Shown here: piece by piece, positions 49,241 to 61,200 of the stretch | How positions within the stretch are numbered: position 1 is the stretch's first letter | Layout: each line of letters begins with the position of its first letter | Source: Primula veris | Taxonomy: Eukaryota > Streptophyta > Magnoliopsida > Ericales > Primulaceae | Reading direction: 5' to 3' | Length of the DNA stretch: 64,000 nucleotides | Assembly (NCBI GenBank): GCA_963682055.1 | Contig: OY821740.1 | Span: 42,428,795 to 42,492,794 of the forward strand | Notes under the pieces: generated by a model | Databases searched by the model: none | Told to the model about the DNA's origin: nothing | The model's input: the letters and a program-made list of their open reading frames with translations, nothing else | Program-made: the position numbers and the translations under genes

Positions 49241-49660
49241 ATTTTGACAAATGTAAGTGTGTCCGAGATCTAGTTTCATAAATACTATTTGTATTTTGGT
49301 ATCATTGTTGCAGTACGTGGGTTCGATCCTTGCTACTAACATTTTAGTAATAAATGAAATTAAAGCCTTGTTTTGAGTAATTAAAGTAGCATGACTTTCG
49401 AAACTCTATCTCCGGCCCTTGGAAATATCTTGTTTTACACTTACCTTTCCATTTCCAAACTACTAACTTGGGCATTGCCGCCAAAGCACATTGTAGTATA
49501 AGAATGAGGAAATCTTTTTGCTTCTTTTATTATGACGAATATTGTGCCACACCTATTGTTTGACGTTGTGTGATATAACTCCAACGAGTTAAAAGCAAGT
49601 ATAAAAAATATTATACAGCAAGTGTTATTTGCAAAAAAAACCTATACTATATGGCGGTTG
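49241..49660. other. spacer right of the duplication
   Basis: GGGTTCGATCCTTGCTAC at 49319 resembles a pol III B box, but no A box or SINE body could be placed. No gene was recognised. Confidence 0.4.
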
Positions 49661-50499
49661 AGCCGGCCCTCATAGCAGCCAAGACACCCCAGCTTAGGCG
49701 CCGCCCGAAAAATAGGGGCAAAAAAGAAATGTTTTTTTTTTTTTTTTTAAATAAAAAATTAGAATCAGTTCTAATTGGTTAAATTGGAAACAGTCAAACA
49801 GATATGATTAATGATAGGCCTTAGTTGAAGTTTTAAATAAATAATTGATTATCTATACAACTAAACAAAAAAACCCAAATTAAATTAGGTTTTGAAAAAA
49901 ATATGAGTTTTTAAAAGAAAAGAGAGAGAGAGAGAGATAGTGAAGAAGAAGATGGGACGACATATCCAGTGTGCATATCTTTTTACTTAAAACTTGTTTT
50001 ACTACACAAGTGCCCATATACTTTAAGAACTCATAAAAATCTCCATTAGTCTTTTATAACCGTACATAAAAAAATCAGAAAGTGACAAGTTATACCCCAA
50101 AATCTGAAAAAAAATTATATTGTAGGTCTATATAATTAATTATTATTAATTGGTGATTAATCGAAATATTTTTTCTTGGATGCTTTCAATTAATTTCCAA
50201 CTACCGATTTTACAACCTTGAGCAAGATACATTTTGTTTTAATTATAGCAATTGAAAAAGAATTTCTATATCAAATTAATTAAGTACGACTAAATAATTT
50301 TGGTTCAAAAATATACCATTTTCTTTCAAGATTTTGTCTTGGGTTGTAACGACAACATTTCGATTTAATTATGAAATTTATTATTTTCCTATGGAATGTC
50401 CTTTTGTTTGTATTTGGTACGAGTTTTTTTTATCCGATTAAGTTGAAAAGCGCCCAAAAAATTATGCGGCTTAGATGTAAAAATGCGTCGGACCGGCCT
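49661..50499. mobile_element. hAT-like element, 839 bp
   Basis: Perfect 8-bp duplication GGCGGTTG (49653-49660 and 50500-50507). Ends AGCCGGCCC and, reverse-complemented, AGGCCGGTCC are inverted. TTAGGCGCCGCC and GGGCGC-type subterminal motifs follow. AT-rich, non-coding interior. Confidence 0.8.
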
Positions 50500-50507
50500 G
50501 GCGGTTG

Positions 50508-51959
50508 TTTGCATTCAACATATGGACTATGGTTGATCCTTAATTAATACTAGTATTATAACAAGGCACCTAACAACTCTTACTGTAATAAACAACGGTA
50601 TTGCTTAATCCAAGTTTACGGTTCTTCATGTTTGGACACTTATTATGCATTGATGAACAAAAAATGTATAAACAAAAAACTTAGAGAAATTACACATAGA
50701 GCCGTCGTAAATGAATATTATGCTAGTGATGAGGTTAGTCGGAAGAGACTAATTAGTATTGGTTCTTTCGTCCAAAAGACATAAGTCTGATTTTCATAAA
50801 ATATGTCTGGAAAAGAATGTACACTTTCATATACTAATTGAGTAATTGTACATGAACTATCTTATTTTCAGAGTGATCGGTAGTACCCATGAAGTATATT
50901 TCTTATGATTTACAGTCACATATATAATTCAGTCTGTATAGATATGTCTGTATGAAATATGAATAGCATTTCTGTATTTCTTATTAAATCTAGAGGGATG
51001 ATACTATACATGTCACAGTAATGAATTAAAGACAATTAAACTCCTAATTAGATCAAAACATGTGCCATGATCCAACGGTTTTCATTATTCCCACCACACC
51101 AATTCACATTTTATTCTTGGAAAGTATTGAAATCTACAAGTAGTACGTAGACTAGTAGTAATGGAAAGATAAGAACGAATTTTCATATAGATTCATGCAC
51201 TTTGGCGCTAGAGACAAGTGATTTAAGCCAATGGATCTTCTAAACATATTCCACTAGTTGATCAATATTGAGACTTTAGTACAATAAAATATTCGTCTGA
51301 AAAAGACCAAGTCTCAATAAACAAAACATAGAAGATTGTCATTGAAGCAATGTTGAATAATCAAACACTAAAATATATATTTAGGACCCTGAAACTTTGT
51401 GAGAGGCACCATACATATTATCTTAAGAAAAATCCGGTGATAAAAACTGGAAAAAGACCTTGAAGGCATTCATTCACTAGCTAATAGAAGTTTGATTAAT
51501 TGTGAGGAACATACTTATTGTTGTTCATAAACAAACTCTTAAGCTAAAATACTTTACGGTTAATTTTGCAGTTTGATTAAATTAACACAATCAAGAAGAA
51601 AGGAGAATCACATATGCACCAAATTTGAAGCAACTTTATGGCATCAGACAATCAGTTATCATACCAAAATAAACTGGATAAAAAAAAAAAGACACCTCCG
51701 TAATGTAAAAGAAATTTAAAGAAATGTATTTCTGATGTATTAATTGTTTAGATGAGGATTCTTTTGCAAAAAAAATATATGAAATCGTGTGCTTCTACTG
51801 TGTACCATATATAATTAAGGAGAAATAATAAGTATGCAAAAAAACTAATTAGAGCAAAGAAATCAAAAAATTGAACAGTTTTGGACGTCATTATGATCTA
51901 TCTCCAATCACCAAATATATATACCGTAATATACACTTGATCACCCCATGAACTAATTA
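50508..51959. other. spacer with no recognised feature
   Basis: AT-rich sequence without long open frames, inverted ends or tandem arrays that I could identify. Confidence 0.5.
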
Positions 51960-52195
51960 AAATTTGAGTAACATTTGGGAGAATGTCATCACTAGTACTG
52001 TAAGGAGCAAAAACAAAAAAATATGAAATGTCACTCTGGAAATGAACAAGTATCAACCCTAAAATATATACATGAGGATTATTTTTCAAACTTTCTCTTC
52101 GTGAACTAAAAATCACACACAAATCTGAACCACTAAAGAGGACAAATTGGCGATCATCCAAGCCGTCGTAAAGAATTGAACAAATGTCCATTTCG
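51960..52195 (-). pseudogene. decayed OSR-like copy
   Basis: An open frame on the minus strand includes YILGLILVHFQSDISYFFVF followed by APYSTS, aligning with LLVPVLIMTVLLVFLAFAPY followed by SYAP of the intact gene at 52252. TAACATTTGGG follows both at the same relative place, and AAGGAGCAAAA is shared on the plus strand. The LPPLPPPP loop is missing. This looks like a tandem duplicate that has lost its first half. Confidence 0.45.
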
Positions 52196-52251
52196 GAAAA
52201 AAAATGGCTTTCTAGCTATCATTCTTCTGATATCTTATTCGCAATGATTAG

Positions 52252-52434
52252 CTAACATTTGGGGGCATAAGAGTAAGGAGCAAAAGCCAAGAACACCAAA
52301 AGTACTGTCATTATGAGTACCGGAACCAAGAGCAAAGATGATGGCGGTGGAGGAAGAGGCGGAAGTACGAGCGGCCCGAACAATATGGACACAGTAACAG
52401 TCACCATAAGCACATAGGACACCAAGTTGAACAT
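52252..52434 (-). CDS. ARGOS/ORGAN SIZE RELATED-like small membrane protein
   Basis: Sixty residues with both membrane helices around the family loop: LMVTVTVSILFGPLVL, LPPLPPPP, then LLLVPVLIMTVLLVFLAF ending APYSYAPKC. The start ATG at 52434 follows CTTGATCAG, which could also be a splice acceptor, so a 5' exon is possible. It is oriented opposite to the two duplicated OSR genes and differs from them outside the core. Confidence 0.75.
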   Translation of the reverse strand: MFNLVSYVLMVTVTVSILFGPLVLPPLPPPPSSLLLVPVLIMTVLLVFLAFAPYSYAPKC

Positions 52435-52984
52435 CTGATCAAGATAATCAAATATGTGATTGCATTTTCCCTTTTAGAATATATATAGTGATATTGTTGA
52501 CATGGAATAAATGATATGTATTGATTGTGACAAACAATACGTCGAGATATTGTGAAGCCGGCTTTTCATAAAAGCATAGTAGAGTGGGTAGAAGGGGGGG
52601 ATGTATGTGAATTTATAAAAAATGAAAAAAAAATCATCTGAAACGTGATGTCTTTTGTAGTGGACAAAAGGGACAATTTATTGACGTCAGCACAAACCAA
52701 ACACATAGGTAATTAATGTCAATTAAAATATACAATATTGCCGATATATATTTGTAGTTAATACGATATATTTGTACTTTTGGTTGACATACGTCTTAAA
52801 GAATTTATTCATGTTATTATATATATATTGTTCAAAAACTCATTTCAGTAATGCATTTTATTGAAACTAATTCTTTATTGTAGTTCTATTCGGAGAACTG
52901 ATTTTTATTTTTAATTATAGAAAACGTTCCATACAGTGATTGTACACGACGACACGTAATGGGTATACACAGCACTGTTAAATG
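52435..52984. other. upstream region of the third OSR-like gene
   Basis: Probable promoter region, AT-rich; no distinct box was assigned. Confidence 0.4.
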
Positions 52985-53700
52985 GGTAATGAATGAATAA
53001 GAACCGACTTTTTATAATTTTTTTACTTTTAAATAAATTTATTATTTATTATAAGAACCATCTTATATAAATAACTTATTATAAGATGACAATTTAGATA
53101 ATATACTGCCACATACATTCTGATTTCTTCTACATTGCATGGGACACTTTCATGATAATATAGTGTGACATATTTGCGATGTTGGGCGTAAATTTCATTC
53201 ATTTTCCTTTTCAACATTTAAAATTGAGAAATTTATTTTGTTCCCACGTATGTTAATGTGGTGCTATAAAGCCAGGCATGCAATGGCATTTTATTTTAAT
53301 TTCTGAAGGTTAGAAGTCTCATATAACATTTATACACCATCATAAATCACAGATTGAAAAATGACAGGTTTTCTTTGTGGTTCTATGATCTCTGTGAGCA
53401 TTATGATTATAATTAATTTTCTACAGTAACTTTTATCAGTTTTCAATTAAGACCCACTATAATTTTAAAGTATCTTTTAAAATTCAAGAAATTATAAAAA
53501 GTTGGTTCTTATTTATTTACGGATAATGATACATACATTACTCCAACAATCACTTTAATTCTAATTTTTACTTAAATGGTTCATGCCACATTATCATGTC
53601 ATAAGTTTATTTATATAAGATGGTTCTTATAATAAATAATAAATTTATTTAAAAGTCAAGAAATTATAAAAAGTTTGTTCTTATTTATTTATGGGTAATG
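52985..53700. mobile_element. long inverted-repeat (fold-back) element
   Basis: Arms of about 110 bp at 52985-53100 and 53590-53700 share, in inverted orientation, AAATAAATTTATTATTTATT, ATAAGAACCATCTTATATAA and an AATAAGAAC end. Part of the arm (GTTGGTTCTTATTTATTTA) occurs once more at 53505, suggesting a nested or rearranged copy. Ends are imprecise and no target duplication was settled. Confidence 0.6.
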
Positions 53701-53798
53701 ATACATACACTATTCCTTCAATTCTGTTTTTTATTTAAATGGTTCATGCCACATTATTATACCACATCATTGAGTGGTTGCCAGTGTTGGAGTAGTGT

Positions 53799-54141
53799 GT
53801 GCACCTTCCGTTTTCGCGATTCAGAATGATTTTTCGAATATGTTTTTTTAGTAACGTATTCTTTTATTTCGAAACTCTTTATTAAAAAGAATATGTAAAA
53901 TTTTAACTTTTATACATTTTTTTAGTGTTTAATTGTTTATTTGACAATTTATAGTTTAGTACAATCAAAAAATACAAAAAATACAAAAAAATGTATAAAA
54001 GTTGAAATTTTACAGGTTTTTTTTAACTAACAGTTTCAAAATAAAACAATACGCTGATGCAAAAAAAACGTATTCGAATAATCATTCCGAATCGCGAAAG
54101 GGAGGGGGAGTTTAACTCCCCGAAATGGGAGTCTGGTGCAC
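53799..54141. mobile_element. MITE-like inverted-repeat element
   Basis: GTGCACC at 53799 and its complement at 54135 bound two arms with CGCGATTC.GAATGATT.TTCGAATA on the left and its inverse on the right. AT-rich centre with AAAAATACAAAAAATACAA motifs. Non-coding. Confidence 0.6.
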
Positions 54142-55271
54142 CTCCTCCGTATCATTACCCCTGTTAAATGGGAATCCCTGGAATGAGAAGCCTACTCCAG
54201 AATTCCTTGAGGAATATTCCCAAATATTTTAAATAAGTGGAATTGCTGTGAATGATTTTTTGGGGTTGATACATTGTGCCAAGCGTATGTTAGGAGAGAG
54301 AAAATAACGGTTACAGAATATAAAAAGCTGAGGTATGCGCGTAAAAAAAGGAGAAAAGGAATAAAGTAAGCCTGCTAACAGAACTCGACAGGAAAAAACT
54401 CGTGATCGGCTTAAAACAAAACATAAAAGTAGAGGAACACCCAAAAAAAATGAGATAGAAGCAGGTTTTTCATGTAAATTGATTAGTTAGCGTACAAATT
54501 AATACGAGACTTTGCAGAAAATTAGACCTGCAAAACTTTCTTTTTGGTAAGTATTTCTGCAAAATTAAACAATATCATTGACATAGAAACGAGAACCTGT
54601 TGAATACAAATTACAGTGCATTTTTAATCTAATAAATATAAAAGAACAACTTTATTTCAAATATATATATATATATATATATATATAAAGAACAACTATA
54701 TAGATTAACCAGAAAATAATGTTCAATCACCTCAACTTTTTCCCAGACTACTCATAAACATTTCGTTCTATTATCACACCCAACAATATATAGAGATTTC
54801 ATGTTTGATAGTTGAAACAAATATGATACAATAAATTACGGTCCGATGTTTAAGCAAGAAATACTTTGTAGAAATGGGATCAGAGTTTCTATACACATCC
54901 TCCTGTCTCAAATCTAGTGGAGTATAAAAACTGCAAGAAATACAAGCCACAGGTGTGTATACAAAACCACAAACGGGACTTGGAAATATATTGATAACGA
55001 GTAACAAGAATTTACAGTTTGCTCCATCTTTTCCTATACAGCTGCTGCAAGACTAGAGAAACTCGATCGTTGCAGCAATCGATGTCTCTCTTTAAGCAAC
55101 AAATATAATGAGCGTCACAATTATTCAGTCATCGTCGCCATCAAATATCTCGTATAAACGAGTAAGAATATTTATTGAGAGAATCTCATTCCAGCTCCAG
55201 CTCATGATAGGTGGGATCCAATTTTAAAACTAAGAAATATTGGATTTCATGTATTTTGTGGTTAATTTTTT
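54142..55271. other. spacer downstream of Fd-GOGAT, with microsatellite
   Basis: Holds an (AT)n run at 54661-54687 and, next to 55271, the expected GOGAT 3' UTR. No gene was recognised. Confidence 0.5.
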
Positions 55272-58200
55272 TTATGAAGCCGACTGCAAAGTCACCTGAT
55301 CTGCAACTGTGGTCTCATAATCGGCACAGGCCTCAGGGGTGTCTTCTTCACTAGGCGGAACTAATTGCCAGAAAAGAGGTAAATATTTTTCCCACTCCTT
55401 CAGAATTAGAGCACCTTTGCCACTTCCGGTTTTTTCCTGAAATAACAAAACAGTAACAAGTATTTCAGGATTCGTGCAAGGAACTCTTTTAACTACTATC
55501 AGAAATAAATATCAAATCAACAATGCATGCAATTTGTAGCAGCCGGTTTGATATTTTATTTCCAAATAACCAAAATAGAATTTATTGTCTGAATCTCGTC
55601 ATATCACATTTTCTTCTGCGCATTACCAAAACCAATTGGCCAATACACATTTAACAGCTAAACAAGACTTCAAAAAGGAAACTGTTGAGATCATACGGGT
55701 TGGTCCTTTCGAACTTCACAAAAAAGTTTCAAATTTTAGCATCTTAAAAGAGGTTTGCCAAGAGAAAAACTAGTTTTATATGAGGTCTGCAAATTAATTT
55801 CTCATTTCTGGTTTCCTTACATTTTTAAACTTGACGAGAAAATCCCAGAAACCTTACAGGTTCTCTAAAACAAAGTTAAAATCACTAACAAAAAAATTGG
55901 GCCCGTTTTATGAAGGAATGATAACGGTGTGTGCGGCATGAGTTGCTACAATATGGTGCACTAACCACATGTGCTTCAATAAGGCTCTTTAGCTGCATCT
56001 GACCCACAGGAGCAACCACTCTTTGGATCTTCACAATTTCTTTATTCACCTGGTTAAGAAACATATACAAGACATGATTCTAACAGCCGGTAAACAGAGA
56101 CCACTAACATTTCAAAGTAAATGAAACATCAAAATAATCAAGTAGAATATATAACTTAAATGTTACAAACGGTTCACACTAACCTTCGGGATAAAAGTAT
56201 CATCCTCATCAAGTATATATGCCAGCCCTCCCGTCATACCAGCGGCAACATTTCTACCCACTCTGTAGGAAGGAAAAAACATTTTTAGTAAAGCGCAATC
56301 AAACAAACATCAATGACTACCACATTATTAAGATATAAGATAAGAATATGCTATACAGACAGAGTCTATTCAATAAAAGCCATAAAAATCCCGTAATTAA
56401 AGGCAATATATTTCCAGAATCCAAATTGCCATATCTTTATTCAAAAGGATGCATTAAGTTGACAAAACAAACATGGCAGAGGAGAGAGAACTTACTTTCC
56501 AAGGATGACAACGCAACCTCCGGTCATGTACTCGCAACAATGGTCGCCAGTACCTTCTACAACAGCTTCAGCAAGAGAGTTTCTCACAGCAAAACGCTCA
56601 CCTGCTTTCCCCCTGACAAAAACTTGGCCACCTGTAGCTCCATATAAACCAGTGTTCCCCACTATAGTTGCCTCCTCCGGGCAAAATCCAATATTCTCCA
56701 CAGGAGTTACGACCAGTTCTCCACCAGCCATACCCTATCAAAATCAACGGCTATTGTCACATCACTTATATAGATTAAAAGTAATCATCAAGTAAATCCC
56801 CTCGGATTTGACTACAAATCAAACACACCCTATACATACAAGATTCAATCAAATGTACCCCCCCTTAGTTTAAAAAAACGTAATTGCTACCCTCAATAAA
56901 GTAGTTTCTTTGTAATTTTAAGGTCTAAATGATAGTTTCAACCTTTCCTTTTACAGTTCCTATTCTACAAAAATCAAGTTAGTATGAATTAGAAATCAAC
57001 AGACAACGGTGTTTACTTTGACGAAATTTCATAAATAAGAAAACTTAAGAGAACCCCTTTTTCAACTTGTAAAAGAACAAGAGAATAAATAGAGTGATAA
57101 TCGTGTAAACATTGTGAAAACAAATGTTTTATACAACATAAAGGTTAAAAACATTCTATTTATAAAAAAACAGCTTCAGGCGTGACAATCATGTATTTTG
57201 AAACCCCGGTGTGTTCTATCTTTACTTAAAGCGCAAGGGGTGTATTGAACAATTACTCTATAAATCAATTACAAATTGATCTTCACAGAGACTGAAATTC
57301 CAGGACAGAGAAACTTCCAACCATAATATTACCAATTCAATATATTACCTTCCCCAAATAATCATTAGCTTCTCCCACCAAACGAACATTCATTCCAGGA
57401 GTCAAAAAACAAGCAAACGACTGTCCAGCACTTCCCAGGAATCTAGTGCACAGAAATGAATATTTTACTATAATTAAGATAAGCTCCAAACTGAAGGAAA
57501 AGAAAAGAACAATTCACATTCATTAGCAAAGTACAAAATCTTACGTTAAATTCAACTGGCCAGCGAAACCAGCATCACCGTATTTCTTTGCAATTACACC
57601 TGCTACGCGGCCACAGACGGCCCGGTCAACATTGTAAATATGTACACTTTTGTTCACCACTTTCTCATTCTCAATTGCATCTGAAACCTATAGGAAATCA
57701 TATATAGTCAACAATGTAAGATTTTGAAAAACAGTTGTACTTTTGGAAGGAAAATATTTTGAATTAGCTTAAAAATGAAGAAAAAATGCAAATATTTTAT
57801 CACTACTTTTTACAGAAAGCCGGGAAAAATAACAGTAATACAAAACGTCAACGCTATATAAGAAAATTTCACCTACATGCTGGAATATGAAACTGGCTAC
57901 TTTTACAAAGTGTTTGTGGAATACTAATTCTCATTTTGTAGCTTTAATGTAATCAACTATATTCTTACCTCAGGATCAGAAAGTAAAATATCATCCAAGA
58001 CGGGACCATTACTATGAACATCCTGACGCCTGATTTCAGAACTGGTCCAGTTTGGTAAACCAACACTCTGTGGACAGGGAAGCTAGTTCAGAAAAAGAAC
58101 TATACAGTATTGCTTAAAATGCTCAAAGCACAGGAAGATAATTAACTATATTAGTACATACAGAAAGAATGTAACCGAGATCAAGATGCTGGGTTTTCAG

Positions 58201-61200
58201 CAAGGAGATATCTCGTGGCTTTAACAACTCTGTACGACCAATTATGTCATCCAACTTCTCATAGCCCAGTTGCGCCAATATTCCCCTCACCTGATCACAA
58301 GAAACAACAAGGATAACGATTTCGCTAGTATCCCATACTTATAGCACCCAAAACACATACTGAAACAAGAAAAAACTGAAAGATTACCGAACTCAAAAAA
58401 AAAAAAAGTAGCCACTTGCCTCTTCAGCAACATACAAAAAGTAGTTCACAAGATCACCAGGCACACCAGGAAAACGAGCACGTAGTTCTTCTCTCTGTAA
58501 AAAATGATTATAAGGAAGCTTAGCACAGACATAGACAAACAGACATATGTATGCTACGTGGAAATAACATATATGAAATGTAAGCTTTGCACCTGACTTG
58601 CAACACCAACTGGACAATTATTTGTATGGCATATTCGGGCCATAACACACCCAGTGGCAATCATTGCAACAGAACCAAACCCATACTCGTCAGCACCCAT
58701 TGCTGCTGCCATAAGGACATCAACCCCACTTTTGAAACCCCCATCGACTCTGAGGATCACCCTCTCTCTAAGACCATTGTTAATTAGTGTCTGTAAAAAG
58801 GACATCTTAAGAATTTAGCACTGCAGAAGTTGCTGAAGACAAAACTTAACTGTATAATCTAAAGTTGTAAGTAGACCTGGTGTGTTTCTGTAAGGCCAAG
58901 CTCCCAGGGACCACCAGCATGCTTGATTGAACTGATAGGACTTGCCCCTGTACCCCCATCATGGCCTGAGATCTGCAAACCAGTAAAACTGTTTAGTAAA
59001 AAAAAATTAAGATATACTTGCCTCAAGTATGCATACAAATCCTCTGCCCGTATACTGAACAAGAGGCGTTTTTGGCTCAGGGAATGGGGGAGAAAAATGA
59101 GGAGTAAACTCTAAAAAAAGAAGAATGATGTGAAAGACTTTGGACCTTAGGAAGTAACCTAAAGTAGCCAATAGCCATACATTACCCCACAGTCAGGCAC
59201 TAGAGAAAATATTTCAGGAAGGAACAATTGCCTTTTTCATTTCCATTTTCTAGGTAAATGATTGCAATTTCGAATTTCAATGGTTAGAAGTTAGTTATTT
59301 TTTATAAAAGTTAAAAATTTATTACTGTATAGCATATATGAAACTAAAATAATCTCAACAGACGAACATATATGTAGTAATGAACTGTTATGCTATTCCT
59401 TTCTGTTAAAAAAATAAATTTACCTGTATGACATCAGCGTTACCCTTTGCAACCCCAGAAGCAACAGTACCTATTCCAGCTTCAGCCACCAACTTCACAG
59501 ATACCTTGGCTTTAGGGTTGACCTGCTCATTAATAAAAAATTAGCGAAAATATTATATGATCCTGATATAATATATAATGAGATAAAAGAGCATAAATTT
59601 TCACCTGATGGAGATCAAAAATAAGTTGGGCAAGATCCTCAATGGAATATATATCATGGTGAGGAGGAGGAGATATAAGGGGAACCCCAGGCTTCGAATT
59701 TCGCAGTCTGGCAATATAAGCACTAACTTTTTTACCAGGCAATTGTCCACCTTCACCAGGCTTTGCACCTTGAGCGATTTTGATCTCTAATTGAGAGGCA
59801 TTTGCCAAGAATGTTGGAGTTACACCAAAACGCCCTGAAGCAACCTGAAAAATATACAAATGTTTTCATGTAACCATTGTTTATATTTAACAACATACGA
59901 AAAGTGCATAAAATTAATGATATTTGCTACAATATTACATATGATAACGACTTTTGACACTTTTTAACCTGCTTAATAGCGCTGGTAGCAGTATCTCCAT
60001 TTTGAAGACCTTTGAGATGGGGCAGTGTAGGTGAGTAACCATCGACCACATCCTTTAATGGGCTCCACCTTATCGGATCCTAGAAAAAATATTAGATACA
60101 ATAACTACTTAGTACTCCAATTTCCAAAAGGTAACCTATTCAATATAGTTTCTTTCTTAGTAAATAGATTACCTCACCACCTTCTCCAGAGTTGGATTTT
60201 CCTCCTAATCTATTCATTGCAATAGCAATTGCTTCGTGAGTTTCCCTGGAAATGGCTCCAAGTGACATCCCACCGGTGCAAAACCTCTGAACAATAGATG
60301 AGGCAGGCTCCACCTTCCCAACTGGAATGGAAGCTCGGTCACTTTTAAACTCAAGAAGATCGCGAAGAACCTAAAAAAACAAAATAAGGATTGTCGTTTA
60401 AGACCTAAAATCAAATCAGGAAAGGTCAGAATAAGAATCAAATTCTACCACTTACGTTAACAGGTCTGTTAGCCAAATGTTGTTGGTACACTGAATATGC
60501 ACTCTCACTTTTTTGGCGTACAGCTTTGTGCAACAATTTTGACATCTCTGGATTGTTTCCATGATATTCACCTTGTGATAACATAAGATAAACCTTCAGC
60601 ATCAAGATTATAAAAGGGAATAGCAAGTTGTGAACACTAATGCAAAATGAAACATAACACACGGTGATAGGAATTAACATAAAACCATAGGGAGATAGCA
60701 ACATATGCGTTGCTATTTGATAATTCTATATCGGTTGACATTTTAACTAACTTTTTTCTATAAAGTGAAGAGTTTATGCCTATGCTACATCTCAAAAACG
60801 GTACCTAGACTTGATGTTTTATCTTGGAGGAATAATAAGTATTTGTTGTGTTAAAAGGAAAAGATTTATCATTTCTTGTTACGCTTCTATGTCCACAAGT
60901 TAACCTGCACGTGTCTAGGAGATGTAAGTTCTCTGAAAAAGACGGTGAAGATGTTCATTTGTAAGGTGAAGATTGATCTCTTTCCACAGTTTATGGCATG
61001 TACTTTATCTTTATGGCGGATTGATTCAGGACGCTATTTGATTTATCATAGTACAGATAGCGAGTAAACATTATCTTCCACCGTGTACAAGTGAATTCAC
61101 ATTCATAACTATTAGTAAAGAAATAACAAATAAAAAAATTGGCTCAAAAAGTGATAATGGCTAATTAAAATAAAAAAAGATACCTCCAGGTCGAAACTGT

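Noticed and set aside
49312..49335. Possible tRNA gene or SINE suggested by GGGTTCGATCC
   Set aside because: No A box at the right distance and no cloverleaf could be drawn.
58393..58617. Longer GOGAT exon reading through to [10 protein letters not shown]
   Set aside because: The continuation is intron sequence with a poly-T stretch; family conservation requires splicing at the GC donor.
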